A stretch of DNA of 64,000 nucleotides from Phascolomyces articulosus (GCA_025677815.1 JAIXMP010000010.1:806001-870000), one strand, 5' to 3'. Positions 25,101 through 34,490 are shown, numbered from the stretch's first letter. A program made the numbers and translations. The notes: a model not told the origin generated them from the letters alone.

Positions 25101-25415
25101 TTATATATCATGACCCAAACATATAAATATAAAAAAAAAATATCTTACTTGTTGACTCAGTTCAGCAAAACGAGCACCAACACGTTCAGAGTGCTTCAAG
25201 AACTTGTCAGCGCATTTGTTAATACAAGCTTCCTGTTATTTGTTTTATGTCATTTAGTGATCTAAACTCATACCCTATAAATGACGAACCGTTTTCAATA
25301 TATTTACCTCCTTGCCAGTGATGGATTTCGTGGTGAAATCATTAGCACAATCGTCGAAACAACGTTGAACAAGGTTGCTATACAATCGCAAGAAATCTTT
25401 CATCTAAATAAACCG

Positions 25416-25452
<37 letters not shown>

Positions 25453-25604
25453 GCGATCAGTGAATGAATATTCATCAGCCACTAATATATGCACATGTAT
25501 ATTTTTTCTGACAAATGATATGAAGCTCAAATTCTAACCTGCTTATGTTCAATCATGGCATTGATTTGAGCCTGTTCGGCCTGGTTGTAGCGAGAGAAAT
25601 CCAT
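25101..25604 (-). CDS. TIM9: Mitochondrial intermembrane-space chaperone Tim9
   Basis: Exons: 25604-25539 ([22 protein letters not shown]), 25403-25308 ([22 protein letters not shown] through the KSITGKE end) and from 25232 ([22 protein letters not shown]). The junctions are GT-AG and in phase 0. The twin CX3C motifs (CFDDC and CINKC), the MKDF(L/M)RLYSNLV(Q/E)RCF segment and the [10 protein letters not shown] segment are diagnostic of Tim9. Tim9 pairs with Tim10 in the intermembrane space to escort hydrophobic inner-membrane proteins. The 3' end is uncertain. Reading straight on after AELSQQ gives about 14 extra residues to a TAA at 25103-25101 (about 97 aa). A GTAAGA donor sits exactly after AELSQQ, so a further short exon may replace that tail. 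Tim9 is usually about 85-90 aa. Confidence 0.9.
25418..25451. repeat. Poly-A tract (in first Tim9 intron)
   Basis: About 34 adenines on the plus strand, which is poly-T on the Tim9 sense strand just upstream of the exon-2 acceptor. It is probably the pyrimidine tract expanded by slippage. Confidence 0.9.
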
Positions 25605-25928
25605 TATTTGTAGTTTTGTAAAAGAAAAAAAGATATATACAGAATGTGAGAGAAAGCCTTTCAAATACCCTCGACTTTTTTTGTCCTTGAAATAGTAAAT
25701 AACCGTCACGACAACCAGGATTGTTCGGAAGTGCGCATTAAAATACTTATCAATTTTTAATTTATGCCACACATGTAAAATTAACCCTTCAGGGTCAATG
25801 ATAAAGAAGATGAATGAAGTTCAATAATAATTATTCTTTTTATTTTAGTATTCCAAAAAAGTAGTTCACTGTAACTGTATATTAAGTAAAAAATCCTCTG
25901 CATTTCAAACAAAGGCCATTTTAATACA
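25605..25928. promoter_or_regulatory. Shared divergent promoter region (Tim9 / 91-aa gene)
   Basis: The 324 bases between the two divergent ATGs must carry both 5' flanks. The sequence is AT-rich with no motif I can assign with confidence. The regulatory role is inferred from gene orientation only. Confidence 0.4.
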
Positions 25929-26371
25929 ATGAGAAGAGATTCACTGGGAGCATGCAATATTGCTATCAGATGCATATCGTCTATCCTTGCAAACGATAAT
26001 TTACCACTTCCACCACACCGACGTAGATCAGTTCCAACCAAGTACACCAAAGAATATTTGGCAACCAACTACAATAACCCTGTGATGACTCCTTTGGTAA
26101 TTGTTACATGTTTTTTATATTTCTTGAGAAACTATACAATCTTAGTTTCCTCTGGACTTTTTTTTAAATGAACCGTAATAGGATTCCCATCACAACACAC
26201 AGTCGTGTTGAATATACTTTAGGTAAGTTTGCTTTATTATATGGAAAAACTTTTCAAAGTTAGAATCTTTTGGGGGTTGATTCATATTTTAGCGCCATTG
26301 GAAATAATGATTTTTCACTTCCTTTTGTACGAATGCGCGAATACACGTTTATAACAAAAATGACAGATTGA
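25929..26371 (+). CDS. Small conserved-looking hypothetical protein, 91 aa
   Basis: Three exons, 25929-26096, 26146-26174 (29 bp) and 26293-26371, join in phase with GT-AG introns of 49 and 118 bp and end at TGA. The product begins MRRDSLGACNIAIRCISS, has a basic centre (PPHRRRSVPTKYTKEYL), then NNPVMTPLFPLDFFLNEPA, and ends RMREYTFITKMTD. The basic, acid-poor N-terminus would be compatible with mitochondrial targeting. That is inference, helped only slightly by its divergent arrangement with Tim9. I do not recognise the family. The central Pro/aromatic stretch across the two splice junctions is coherent, which supports the model. Confidence 0.5.
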
Positions 26372-27220
26372 TGAAGTCGGATATTCATCACATGGAACCA
26401 CTGTGTCATTGCTCTTAGAGGATAATGCCATTTTAATAACCTTTTTGTTTCCTCTTCTTGCATGTTCTCGAATAGGGTTATTTCCTATATATATTATAAT
26501 GTGATTAGAATGAATGTGTGGAATTTGGTTAATTTTAGATTAGAATAAAAGATAAAAACGGACGATGTAAATCCTTTGAGACTTTGTTATAGGTTTTTTA
26601 ATGAAGAGAAAGATTTTTACAATAAAAGTTGAATTACTTTTCTACAATTACATTTACAATGGCTTATTTATACTTTTTCTATTCTGTGAAAGATGTGGGC
26701 TTAGTTACTTATTTTATACTATTCTATATCCTGGATGGATGAATCGGGACCTTTGGGATATGATAATTATTATCGTTTATGAGAGTAGTTATAAGGATAG
26801 GTCTAAGGCTGCGCCTTTTATCTTTGACATCTTCTTTGACGTTTTCTTTTTAGAGAGTTATATGAAGGTAGTACATCGTTATGCGATTATACTAATTTCC
26901 TTTTTTACACAAGGATTATTTAAGTTTCCTTATTTGTATATGTGCTCAGGCTGTGCCTTTTGTGTAATATCAGTATTTATTATAGAGTATAGTGTCAGAA
27001 TATGACAGAATGAATGAATATTGGCTTGGTCATGTTTAATTATGTAAAAAAAGAAGCAGGGAAACAAAACATATGTAGAACCCACGATCCCATAAAATGT
27101 GGTACTTTTGCATTTTTTGCAATCTCAAACGATATTTTTGCGGATATGGCTTGCTAGTTTTCGATATGTTTACTTAGCTCGAATTTCTCTTGACTTTTTA
27201 TCCCTAGCATGCCGTTTTGC
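26372..27220. other. Intergenic, AT-rich
   Basis: 3' flanks of a plus-strand and a minus-strand gene. A 134-codon plus-strand frame at 26601-27005 is rich in Phe/Ile/Tyr, has no recognisable domain and looks like AT-rich chance coding. No feature is supported. Confidence 0.5.
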
Positions 27221-27761
27221 TTAGGTTTCCTTCAAGTTCCTCTTATTCTTCTCCCTCTTTTTGTGGTGTTTCGTGGATAACGTGGAAAAGTTGATATGCT
27301 TTGCCTTTGGTTTTATTGGGTGTTGCAGTTTTTTTATAGTTGGTTGTTGATGTTGTGGGTGAGCTTCGGGGGATGGAATGTGAGATGAAGATGACACCGT
27401 GTCTTCTAAGGAAGTAGCCATAGAGGAACCATCATTAGGTTCCTCCAAACCATACAGGAAAGCATGTCGATTTATGCCTTGAAACAAATCAAGTGCCAGT
27501 GTTCTTATTGTTGTTGTGGTTGTAACAATACTATGGTCATTTCCTGTCACAAAGGCCTTTTCATCAAACAAATCAAACTTACTAATAAAAACCTATAATA
27601 TTATACAATGTTATATATACAGCAATATTATTTTCATATATATTCAAATATAAAAGAAAAAAGAAGTTATAATTTACCATATCATGTTTGGGTAGTGGTT
27701 GATTTTTATCAACCTTATTCAAAATATAAAGGAATGACTGCGTGTCACAAATAATCTTATA
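27221..27761 (-). CDS. 3' part of an unrecognised gene
   Basis: Two exons join in phase: 27761-27678 (YKIICDTQSFLYILNKVDKN to KHDM) and 27592-27221 (VFISKFDLFDEKAFVTGNDH onward). They are separated by an 85-bp intron with GTAAAT donor and TTATAG acceptor. The first part looks like a folded domain. The C-terminal 60 residues are Ser/Pro/His-rich and then strongly basic (KHHKKREKNKRN). Further coding-like stretches lie upstream on the same strand between about 28030 and 27790 (PEQHLPSLNKLKTDQYHP; LINTTLFPGDIILYNNTDGG), but they do not join without frame breaks. The gene therefore either continues upstream with unusual splicing or is decaying next to the repeat island. No family is recognised. 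Confidence 0.45.
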
Positions 27762-28614
27762 CTAATGGAATATTTTTAGATATTTGTGTAGTATCAGTCA
27801 ATAATAGATTTAGTGCATTTATGACATTGTCACCGATAATGCCTCCATCTGTATTATTATATAGGATAATGTCACCAGGAAATAGGGTGGTATTGATCAG
27901 TTTTCAGTTTATTGAGAGAAGGCAGATGTTGTTCAGGATGTGCTTTTTCTGTTACTATTTAGATTTTATAGTATCAACACCTACAGATTCCATCACTGCA
28001 AAATTATTTAGGAATCAGGATATCAAAAAGTACCTGATTTTCATCCTGTTTCTTAAGAATAAGTATATATGCAGAGAGAGTGTGTGTGTAGTAATAATAT
28101 TCCCTATAACAAATAATAAACCCTAACATAATAATTATATACAAACAAATCCAATAACCTTGATCTCGAAATAATATTGGATCTATTATATATCTATCAT
28201 ACTACATCTTCTATATATCAGAGAGAATCAAATAATACCTACTATTATATTATTATTATTATTATTGACATAAGGATATTTCAAAAATAGCATTGATGAG
28301 AATAATAGAAAGTACTATTATCAAGCCCTGAAGTATGATTTAGATATTGTGAATCATGTTTAGCTAGAGGAGAGTTTTTAGGACTTTTAGTTTCATAAGA
28401 CATGAAAGCAAAAATTTCTATATTTTGAACTGTAAGTATTGAATAATATTATTAGCACAACAGCAATCAATGAGCCTGTTATTACTAATTAGTAGAAAGT
28501 GATATTAATTATCTAAGAGAAAATGTACTTCCTACAGCTTTTATTAAAAGATCTTATTATAATACTAAAGCTAATTAAGATAATACTTGTAATGGTGCAT
28601 ACTATTATGATAAT

Positions 28615-28762
28615 TGTTGTATCAGAGAGAAATCAATCAATAAAAAAGAATAAAAGGAGACGAGATAAGTCAATGAGACCCCAAAAATAATGAACTGAAG
28701 TTTATTAAGATAAAAAATAGTCTCTCTATTTATAAGAAAGTGCTCATCATGGATGGACTATT
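28615..28762 (-). mobile_element. Truncated LTR fragment (fourth copy)
   Basis: About 148 bp nearly identical to the TGTTGTATCAGAGAG end of the three complete LTRs at 29973, 30458 and 32333. It extends as far as the segment CATCATGGATGGACTAT, after which the sequence diverges. It lacks the rest of the LTR and has no matching second end, so it is a deletion derivative. In the sense inferred for the family (see the copy at 30458) it is on the minus strand and retains the U5/R end. Confidence 0.8.
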
Positions 28763-29967
28763 GTAACTCTTGGTTTTAAGATAGGACTTAGGTGGATTAC
28801 AGGTAATAGATAGTTTAATATAGTGAGCACCAGTAGTAATTAACGTATACTACAACGATATATTTAATAAAATGGTCTTCAATTATTGTAGAAATTAGAA
28901 GACTTGTATTGAATTGATTAGATCAAGTGGTTAGATAAAATAAGGCTTTTTAATAAGCAATTGGATAGATATGAATTGTATCAAGAATATAAAACAAATA
29001 TAATTATTCAATATTTGAGTGATTGAGGGATAAGAATGTTAATTTATTCTTTTAGTGAATTGTTCGATAATTATTTCAGTTCAAAAATCCTGGCCTTTTA
29101 TACTTTTTCCAAAGCAGCGCAGCAACCAATTATTCTTGGCAGAAGACAACTTGGTGAGGAATAATATCCAATCGTATTGCATATATGAATGAGACAGAAG
29201 GTTATTGGTTGGCCAAGATCCTTGGCTGCATTACCAAGATGCTAAGATCCTTGGTAATTGAGAATAATGTTGAAAGTGATTGTGGCATATTTACATATCC
29301 ATACTTCTTCTCATATATATTATCACCGATTCTACTACATCGTGTTATCACAAATAATAAATAATAATATAAATAAATAATATCGGTTGCCTCACATAAT
29401 CCTCATTCCAATAATAATACAATAATAATGATCCTGGTATAATATCCTATACACAATAATTATCAAATAATACAAATACTACCATACCTTCTCATTGTAC
29501 GAGTAAGAGCGTAAAAGTAATAATAATCATCCAATGACTAATGGTCAACAAATATATATATGTACAACAAATATAATTATTTCTCCTCATGTTGTGTTAT
29601 ATCACCATAAACACTACCTATAATATATATCCGTTATATCAAACAAATGCAATATTAACAAACTACCATGATCAATGATTAAGTGGCATGGATAAGAAAA
29701 TATATAAATACTGTACTTGTAAACTAGAATATAATTATCTTTATTATCATCTTTATCATTATAATAAATATATATCGATTCTCACAAGACTTCTTCTGTC
29801 TCCATCTCTCTTTGTCATTAATTCTTATCCATACCACAGTGATGGAATAAACAAGAAGGTCGAGTAGGACCAAGAAGTAACATCATTTCACAATTAAAAA
29901 TCTCAATATTGGATATCAAGGTCAGATTCAGGAATGATATGCAGGTTACACAATTATGGACAGATGT
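28763..29967. other. AT-rich repeat-island spacer
   Basis: No coding sequence is supported. The sequence is very AT-rich, with ATA/TAA-rich stretches around 29340-29470 and 29590-29780 that may be older repeat remnants. No LTR-element internal genes (gag, protease, reverse transcriptase, integrase) are visible here or elsewhere in the island. Confidence 0.5.
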
Positions 29968-30412
29968 ATGATTGTTGTATCAGAGAGAAACCAATCAATA
30001 AAAAGAATAAAAGGAGATGAGATAAGTCAACGAGACCCCAAAATAATGAACTGAAGTTTATTAAGATAAAAAATAGTCTCTCTATTTATAAGAAAGTGCT
30101 CATCATGGATGGACTATCACAACTTGCACATTATGGTGTAATATTAGAATATAGATTGCATCATTTGGATTGCGTGTTATGAGGACAGTATATTTAAGTA
30201 GACCATGAATGATATCATTAGAAGGATTGCGTGATCCAGCATAATTAACAATATGTGAAAGAGGATGGTGCAATACTGTGTGTAACATAAGTAATTATCT
30301 AAATAGAATCACCGCACAAGTGAGATATAGGGTGAATGACAGTAATAATAATAATAATAATGAAGAATTATTATTTATTGTGAAGCTATTGTATGTTGGA
30401 TACAACAATGAT
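29968..30412 (-). mobile_element. Solo LTR copy 1 with 5-bp target duplication ATGAT
   Basis: The LTR spans 29973-30407 (435 bp), starting TGTTGTATCAGAG and ending TTGGATACAACA, that is, TG...CA with short inverted ends (TGTTGTATC / GATACAACA). ATGAT occurs at 29968-29972 and again at 30408-30412, a perfect 5-bp target-site duplication. Read on the minus strand it has a 61-codon open frame (30288-30103) followed by TATAAATAG and then AATAAA, the order expected of U3, TATA box and polyadenylation signal. There is no internal retrotransposon sequence, so it is a solo LTR left by recombination. Confidence 0.93.
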
Positions 30413-30452
30413 ATAATTATTATTGTTGTATTCTATATAATAAAATAACTCT

Positions 30453-30897
30453 ATAATTGTTGTATCCAACATACAATGGCTTCACAATAAATAATAATTC
30501 CTCATTATTATTATTATTATTACTGTCATTCACCCTATATCTCACTTGTGCGGTGATTCTATTTAGATAATTACTTATGTTACACACAGTATTGCACCAT
30601 CCTCTTTCACATATTGTTAATTATGCTGGATCACGCAATCCTTCTAACGATATCATTCATGGTCTACTTAAATATACTGTCCTCATAACACGCAATCCAA
30701 ATGATGCAATCTATATTCTAATATTACACCATAATGTGCAAGTTGTGATAGTCCATCCATGATGAGCACTTTCTTATAAATAGAGAGATTATTTTTTATC
30801 TTAATAAACTTCAGTTCATTTTTTTTAGGTCTCGTTGACTTATCTCGTCTCCTTTTATTCTTTTTATTAATTGATTTCTCTCTGATACAACAATAAT
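30453..30897 (+). mobile_element. Solo LTR copy 2 (inverted) with target duplication ATAAT
   Basis: The LTR spans 30458-30892 (435 bp) and is the reverse complement of copy 1 with very few differences. It is flanked by ATAAT at 30453-30457 and 30893-30897. In this orientation the inferred sense strand is plus: a 61-codon frame at 30577-30762, CTTATAAATAGAGAG near 30772-30786 as TATA box, and CTTAATAAACTTC about 25 bases later as polyadenylation signal. A short U5 follows, ending in TGATACAACA. Together with copy 1 it forms an inverted repeat with 435-bp arms and a 50-bp centre. Confidence 0.93.
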
Positions 30898-31626
30898 AAA
30901 ACATATATTATATAAGGGCTCAGCCTAAAGAACATGTCCAAATAAGGAAACCCAAATCCTTCAATTTTAAAAAGGAAATTAAGTCAAATCACATAATAAT
31001 GTACTATATAATAAAATCTAAAAGAAAGGATCAAAGGGTGCACTATATTCTTACACTCAATCCTATAGATCCTATATTACTATCATTCTCATAAAAGAAA
31101 TAATTATATAAGAAGGACCCAAATCTATTATACATAATACATAATAATCTACTAAGCCCTCATCCATCATAGAATAGAAAAAGTATAAATAAGCCATTGT
31201 GAAAGTAATTATAAAAACCTTTTTATTTCCATTTAGAACTTGGATAATAAACCTTTAAGAAAAGTCTTAAAGGATTTATACTATCCATTTTTTATTTTCT
31301 GATATAAAAACCTACCAAATTCCATAATTATTATATAGAGAATACTATATCCATTATTTTTAAAAAATATCTATAGGCAATATAACCTTAATCATCTAGG
31401 GTGATGAGGGGACAACATTTGATAGAGATAGATAGAGATTATTAAAAATAGGATAGTTGATCAACCTATCTATCTACAGAAGATAAACCTATGGGCAAAA
31501 TGTTTTACCAATACGATCTGGTTAGTCGACCCAGATTCCTAGGTTTGAACTGACGTCGTGAGGTCACGTGACCAGCTGAAGATGAATTTCTTTCAAAATT
31601 CGCCTCAGACGCGACATTGTCAATAA
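30898..31626. other. Spacer between LTR and tRNA, with a GC-richer island at its end
   Basis: AT-rich to about 31500, then a distinctly GC-richer stretch of about 120 bases up to the tRNA. That stretch carries TGACGTC (31551-31557), the perfect 12-base palindrome GGTCACGTGACC (31562-31573) and CAGCTG (31573-31578). No gene is seen in the AT-rich part. Confidence 0.5.
31562..31573. promoter_or_regulatory. Perfect palindrome containing CACGTG E-box
   Basis: GGTCACGTGACC is a perfect 12-base palindrome 53 bases upstream of the tRNA-Tyr gene. CACGTG is the core site of fungal bHLH factors (Cbf1/Pho4 type), so factor binding is plausible but inferred. It lies in the only GC-richer patch of the repeat island. 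Confidence 0.4.
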
Positions 31627-31710
31627 CCGACTATAGCTCAGTTGGTAGAGCGGGAGACTGTAGTGAAACAGCCTATCTCTAGGTCACCTGTTCGAATCAG
31701 GTTGGTCGGA
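31627..31710 (+). tRNA. tRNA-Tyr (anticodon GTA) with an 11-base intron
   Basis: The full cloverleaf can be folded by eye. The acceptor stem is CCGACTA / TGGTCGG with discriminator A at 31710. The D arm is GCTC-AGTTGGTA-GAGC. The anticodon stem GGAGA / TCTCT encloses loop C-T-GTA-G-A with anticodon GTA at 31660-31662. The variable region is AGGTC, and the T arm is ACCTG-TTCGAAT-CAGGT. The intron TGAAACAGCCT (31664-31674) sits one base 3' of the anticodon, the universal position for eukaryotic tRNA introns, and tRNA-Tyr genes commonly carry one. A and B boxes (TAGCTCAGTTGG; GTTCGAATC) are intact. T-rich stretches near 31737-31750 would terminate RNA polymerase III. Confidence 0.96.
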
Positions 31711-31736
31711 ATATCGCGCACCTAAAGGTGCTAGCA

Positions 31737-31750
31737 TTTTTATTTTTTTC
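31737..31750 (+). terminator. RNA polymerase III T-run terminator
   Basis: Two T runs (five and seven T) start about 27 bases after the 3' end of tRNA-Tyr. They are the first T stretches of adequate length downstream and fit the simple oligo-T stop used by RNA polymerase III. Confidence 0.7.
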
Positions 31751-32327
31751 CGCTCAATTTCTTGTACAACGTGAGATTATAATATTTTTTTATTTATTGT
31801 TATCATTTACAACTATTGTTATTTATCAGCAATCCGAACAATATTATTATTGCTGATTACAACAATGCTAGTGATAATAAGTGATTGTATGTGATATAAT
31901 TATTGGTTTTTTTATAATATTGAATTGTCTAAAGATAGTGATTGCATTGTCATAATTTCTAATGAAGAGTTTCTATTTTACATGTATACTTACTAAAAAA
32001 ATGATAGAGAATAAACCCAAATAATAATACGGAATTAAGTAGATTTAGAGTGAATAAGCAATGGCTTAAAATGTGTTGTAACAGGCAGGACCACAATTTA
32101 AAGAAGAGAAGGTATCCTGATATCTTAAGCAAGACTATTTAGAGGAGGAAGTAGAGGTTAAAGTTGTGACGAGGGCTCTTTAGATAAATCTGTGGAAGGA
32201 TCATCATCACTAATAACTAATGAGAAATCATAAATAGCAGATAAGAAGGAAAACATGTTTGACTATTAGGCATACACTGTTTAATTACAGAAAAAGAGGT
32301 TTTAAAGTAAGATGTATTTTTAGGATT
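31751..32327. other. AT-rich spacer between tRNA-Tyr and LTR copy 3
   Basis: No gene, RNA or complete repeat is recognised. Repeated AATAATAATTA-type words are present. Confidence 0.5.
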
Positions 32328-32773
32328 GGTACTGTTGTATCAGGGAGAAATCAATCAATAAAAAGAATAAAAGGGGACGAGATAAGTCAATGAGACCCCA
32401 AAAATAATGAACTGAAGTTTATTAAGATAAAAAATAGTCTCTCTATTTATAAGAAAGTGCTCATCATGGATGGACTATCACAACTTGTGCATTATGGTGT
32501 AATATTAGAATATAGATTACATCATTTGGATTGTGTGTTATGAGGACAGTATATTTAAGTAGACTATGAATGATATCATTAGAAGGATTATGTGATCTAG
32601 CATAATTAACAATATGTGAAAGAGGATGGTGCAATACTGTATGTAACATAAGTAATTATCCAAATAGAATCACCGCACAAGTGAGATATAGGGTGAATGA
32701 CAGTAATAATAATAATAATAATAAAGAATTATTATTTATTGTGAAGCCATTGTATGTTGGATACAACAGGTAC
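32328..32773 (-). mobile_element. Solo LTR copy 3 with target duplication GGTAC
   Basis: The LTR spans 32333-32768 (436 bp) with the same TGTTGTATC...GATACAACA ends. It is flanked by GGTAC at 32328-32332 and 32769-32773, a perfect 5-bp target-site duplication. The 61-codon minus-strand frame (32649-32464) is still open but differs from copies 1 and 2 at several codons. The differences from copy 1 that I could align there are nearly all transitions, mostly C-to-T or G-to-A in this copy (for example TTGCGTG to TTATGTG). It is therefore the older insertion of the three. Confidence 0.93.
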
Positions 32774-33702
32774 CATGAAAATTTAGCATGATACACATTT
32801 CTGGTTATAATACCCTAAACACAATATTAAACAGTAATTTCAGTTTGTTGATGTTATCTCAACAAAGGAATAAGCTATTAGGTATGAAAGAGATCAATCA
32901 TCATAATTTTGTTTCAGAGAAAAGATGAGCTTGAAGCTTGACAACAGCTGTCTTTTTTATACTATTTTGCATCCTAAAATTAGAACTACCAAAATTATCT
33001 ACTCTTCTATTAGTCTTGATTACAGTATAGATAAGAGATAGAATAAATGGGAATTATAGATATATCAAAAAATAAGCATAATAAAATGGTTGGAAAACCT
33101 GTAAGAATCTATGTAGGTACATTAAAAGTAATGATTGTAAAGATAATACTAAAATGATTATGTTTTATAATTATAACATATAGATAGTAGTGATTTATTA
33201 TTGTTTAAATTGGTTGGTGTAATTATTAAGTGATATTTGAGGCAAGTCAATATTGAAATATATTTATACAGATTTTATACAGTTATATACATAGTTACCA
33301 GTTTGATGGTAAATACTATATATTAGTTTATATGCTCTTATATAATGAGAAGGTGTGGACAATAATGATGTTTGTTTATAATCTCTGTGTAGTATCATTT
33401 CATTATTATTAGACAATATATAAAGATATTACTATTGTATTATATTATTAGTTTAAAACAATGGCTACGTGTAGCAACTCATTATTTATTTATTTGTTAT
33501 TAATAGTTACTCATCCAATCAGTAAGTAATATAATATAAAGCAGAACAAAATTGTCTTCCTCCATTGCAGAAAAGAATATTAGAAAAGTCTGTTTTTTAT
33601 CACTTTGCTACTTTTGAATTGTGTTTCAGAATATCTCATCTTATATATCAATAAAAAAAACTGCCCTCATAGTATACCATGTGCTGCATATATTTGTTAC
33701 TA
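32774..33702. other. AT-rich spacer
   Basis: No gene or repeat is recognised between LTR copy 3 and the hAT-like element. Minor (ATT)n words occur near 33400-33450. Confidence 0.45.
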
Positions 33703-34490
33703 ACGGGTAATAAGGTTCTCTATGGTTCAGTTCGGTTCAATTCTTCTAAGGAGTCGAACCAAACCAAACCATAAAGAACCGAGCAACCATGCGTGGAACC
33801 AAGAATCGAGTATTCAAAATACATAAAAGGATGCAAAAGTACAAACAAAACCCATATACTCAATCAATAAAAACAAATAATAAAAAATTATATAGACTAC
33901 TATAAAATATATAAAAAAACCATGTTGAGATTGATATCTTTATTATCAATGATATTTTAGATTATATTTTTATATGTTATGTACATAGCACTAAATGCTA
34001 AATAAATATTCAAATGTCATGGTCTCCTTATATATATATATATATTTCACTCTCTCTCAATATATTATTACCTCTTTTTTATATTATAATTATATTGTTA
34101 CCTTATTTTATGTATTTTTTCTCTCTATTATTTTTATTAACGTATCATTATTTTATAACTTATTTTTTTTTATATTAAATATTATCATACCTCTTCTTTT
34201 TTTTTTCACTTCTCTGCTATTATTTTCCTCAATAAAATATTCCAATTAGATTATATGTTCCACCATTTATATTTTTCGTCTCATTACTTTCTGTATTTAT
34301 TTTTTATTCATAGAATCATAGCCTCTGAAATATAATGTCACCATCGCATTACTACTCTAGATTACTTTTTCGGTCCTTCGGTTTTCATATAAAGAACTGG
34401 GTTCGGTTCAGTCGATTCTTATAAGGAACCGTCCCGGCTTTACGATTTGGTTCCGGTTCTTCGGTTCTTTTGAAGAGCCCTAACGGGTAA
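33703..34490. mobile_element. Non-autonomous hAT-like DNA transposon with 8-bp target duplication
   Basis: ACGGGTAA occurs at 33703-33710 and at 34483-34490, a perfect 8-bp target duplication, the size made by hAT transposases. Between them the 772-bp element (33711-34482) has ends TAAGGTTCTC (left) and, reverse-complemented, TAGGGCTCTT (right). Both fit the YARNG start typical of hAT elements and match at 7 of 10 positions. The subterminal regions are packed with GGTTC/GAACC repeats. The left one (about 33714-33786) folds on itself, pairing GGTTCTCTATGGTTCAG with CAAACCATAAAGAACC. The interior is AT-rich, with microsatellite-like TA tracts and no transposase frame, so it needs an autonomous partner. 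Confidence 0.8.

Noticed and set aside
26601..27005. 134-codon hydrophobic plus-strand frame
   Set aside because: It is rich in Phe, Ile and Tyr as expected from T-rich DNA, with no signal-peptide or membrane-protein layout that I would trust.
29968..32773. Complete LTR retrotransposon bounded by LTR copies 1 or 2 and 3
   Set aside because: Each LTR has its own different target duplication on both sides. There is no primer-binding site, polypurine tract or pol coding sequence between them, so they are independent solo LTRs.
33995..34249. 84-codon frame inside the hAT-like element
   Set aside because: It reads through TA/TTT microsatellites. The composition is purely AT-driven and not transposase-like.
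29968..34490. CRISPR-like or other regularly spaced repeat array
   Set aside because: The repeats are full LTRs and a DNA element with irregular spacing. No short direct-repeat array was found anywhere in the window, as expected for a eukaryote.
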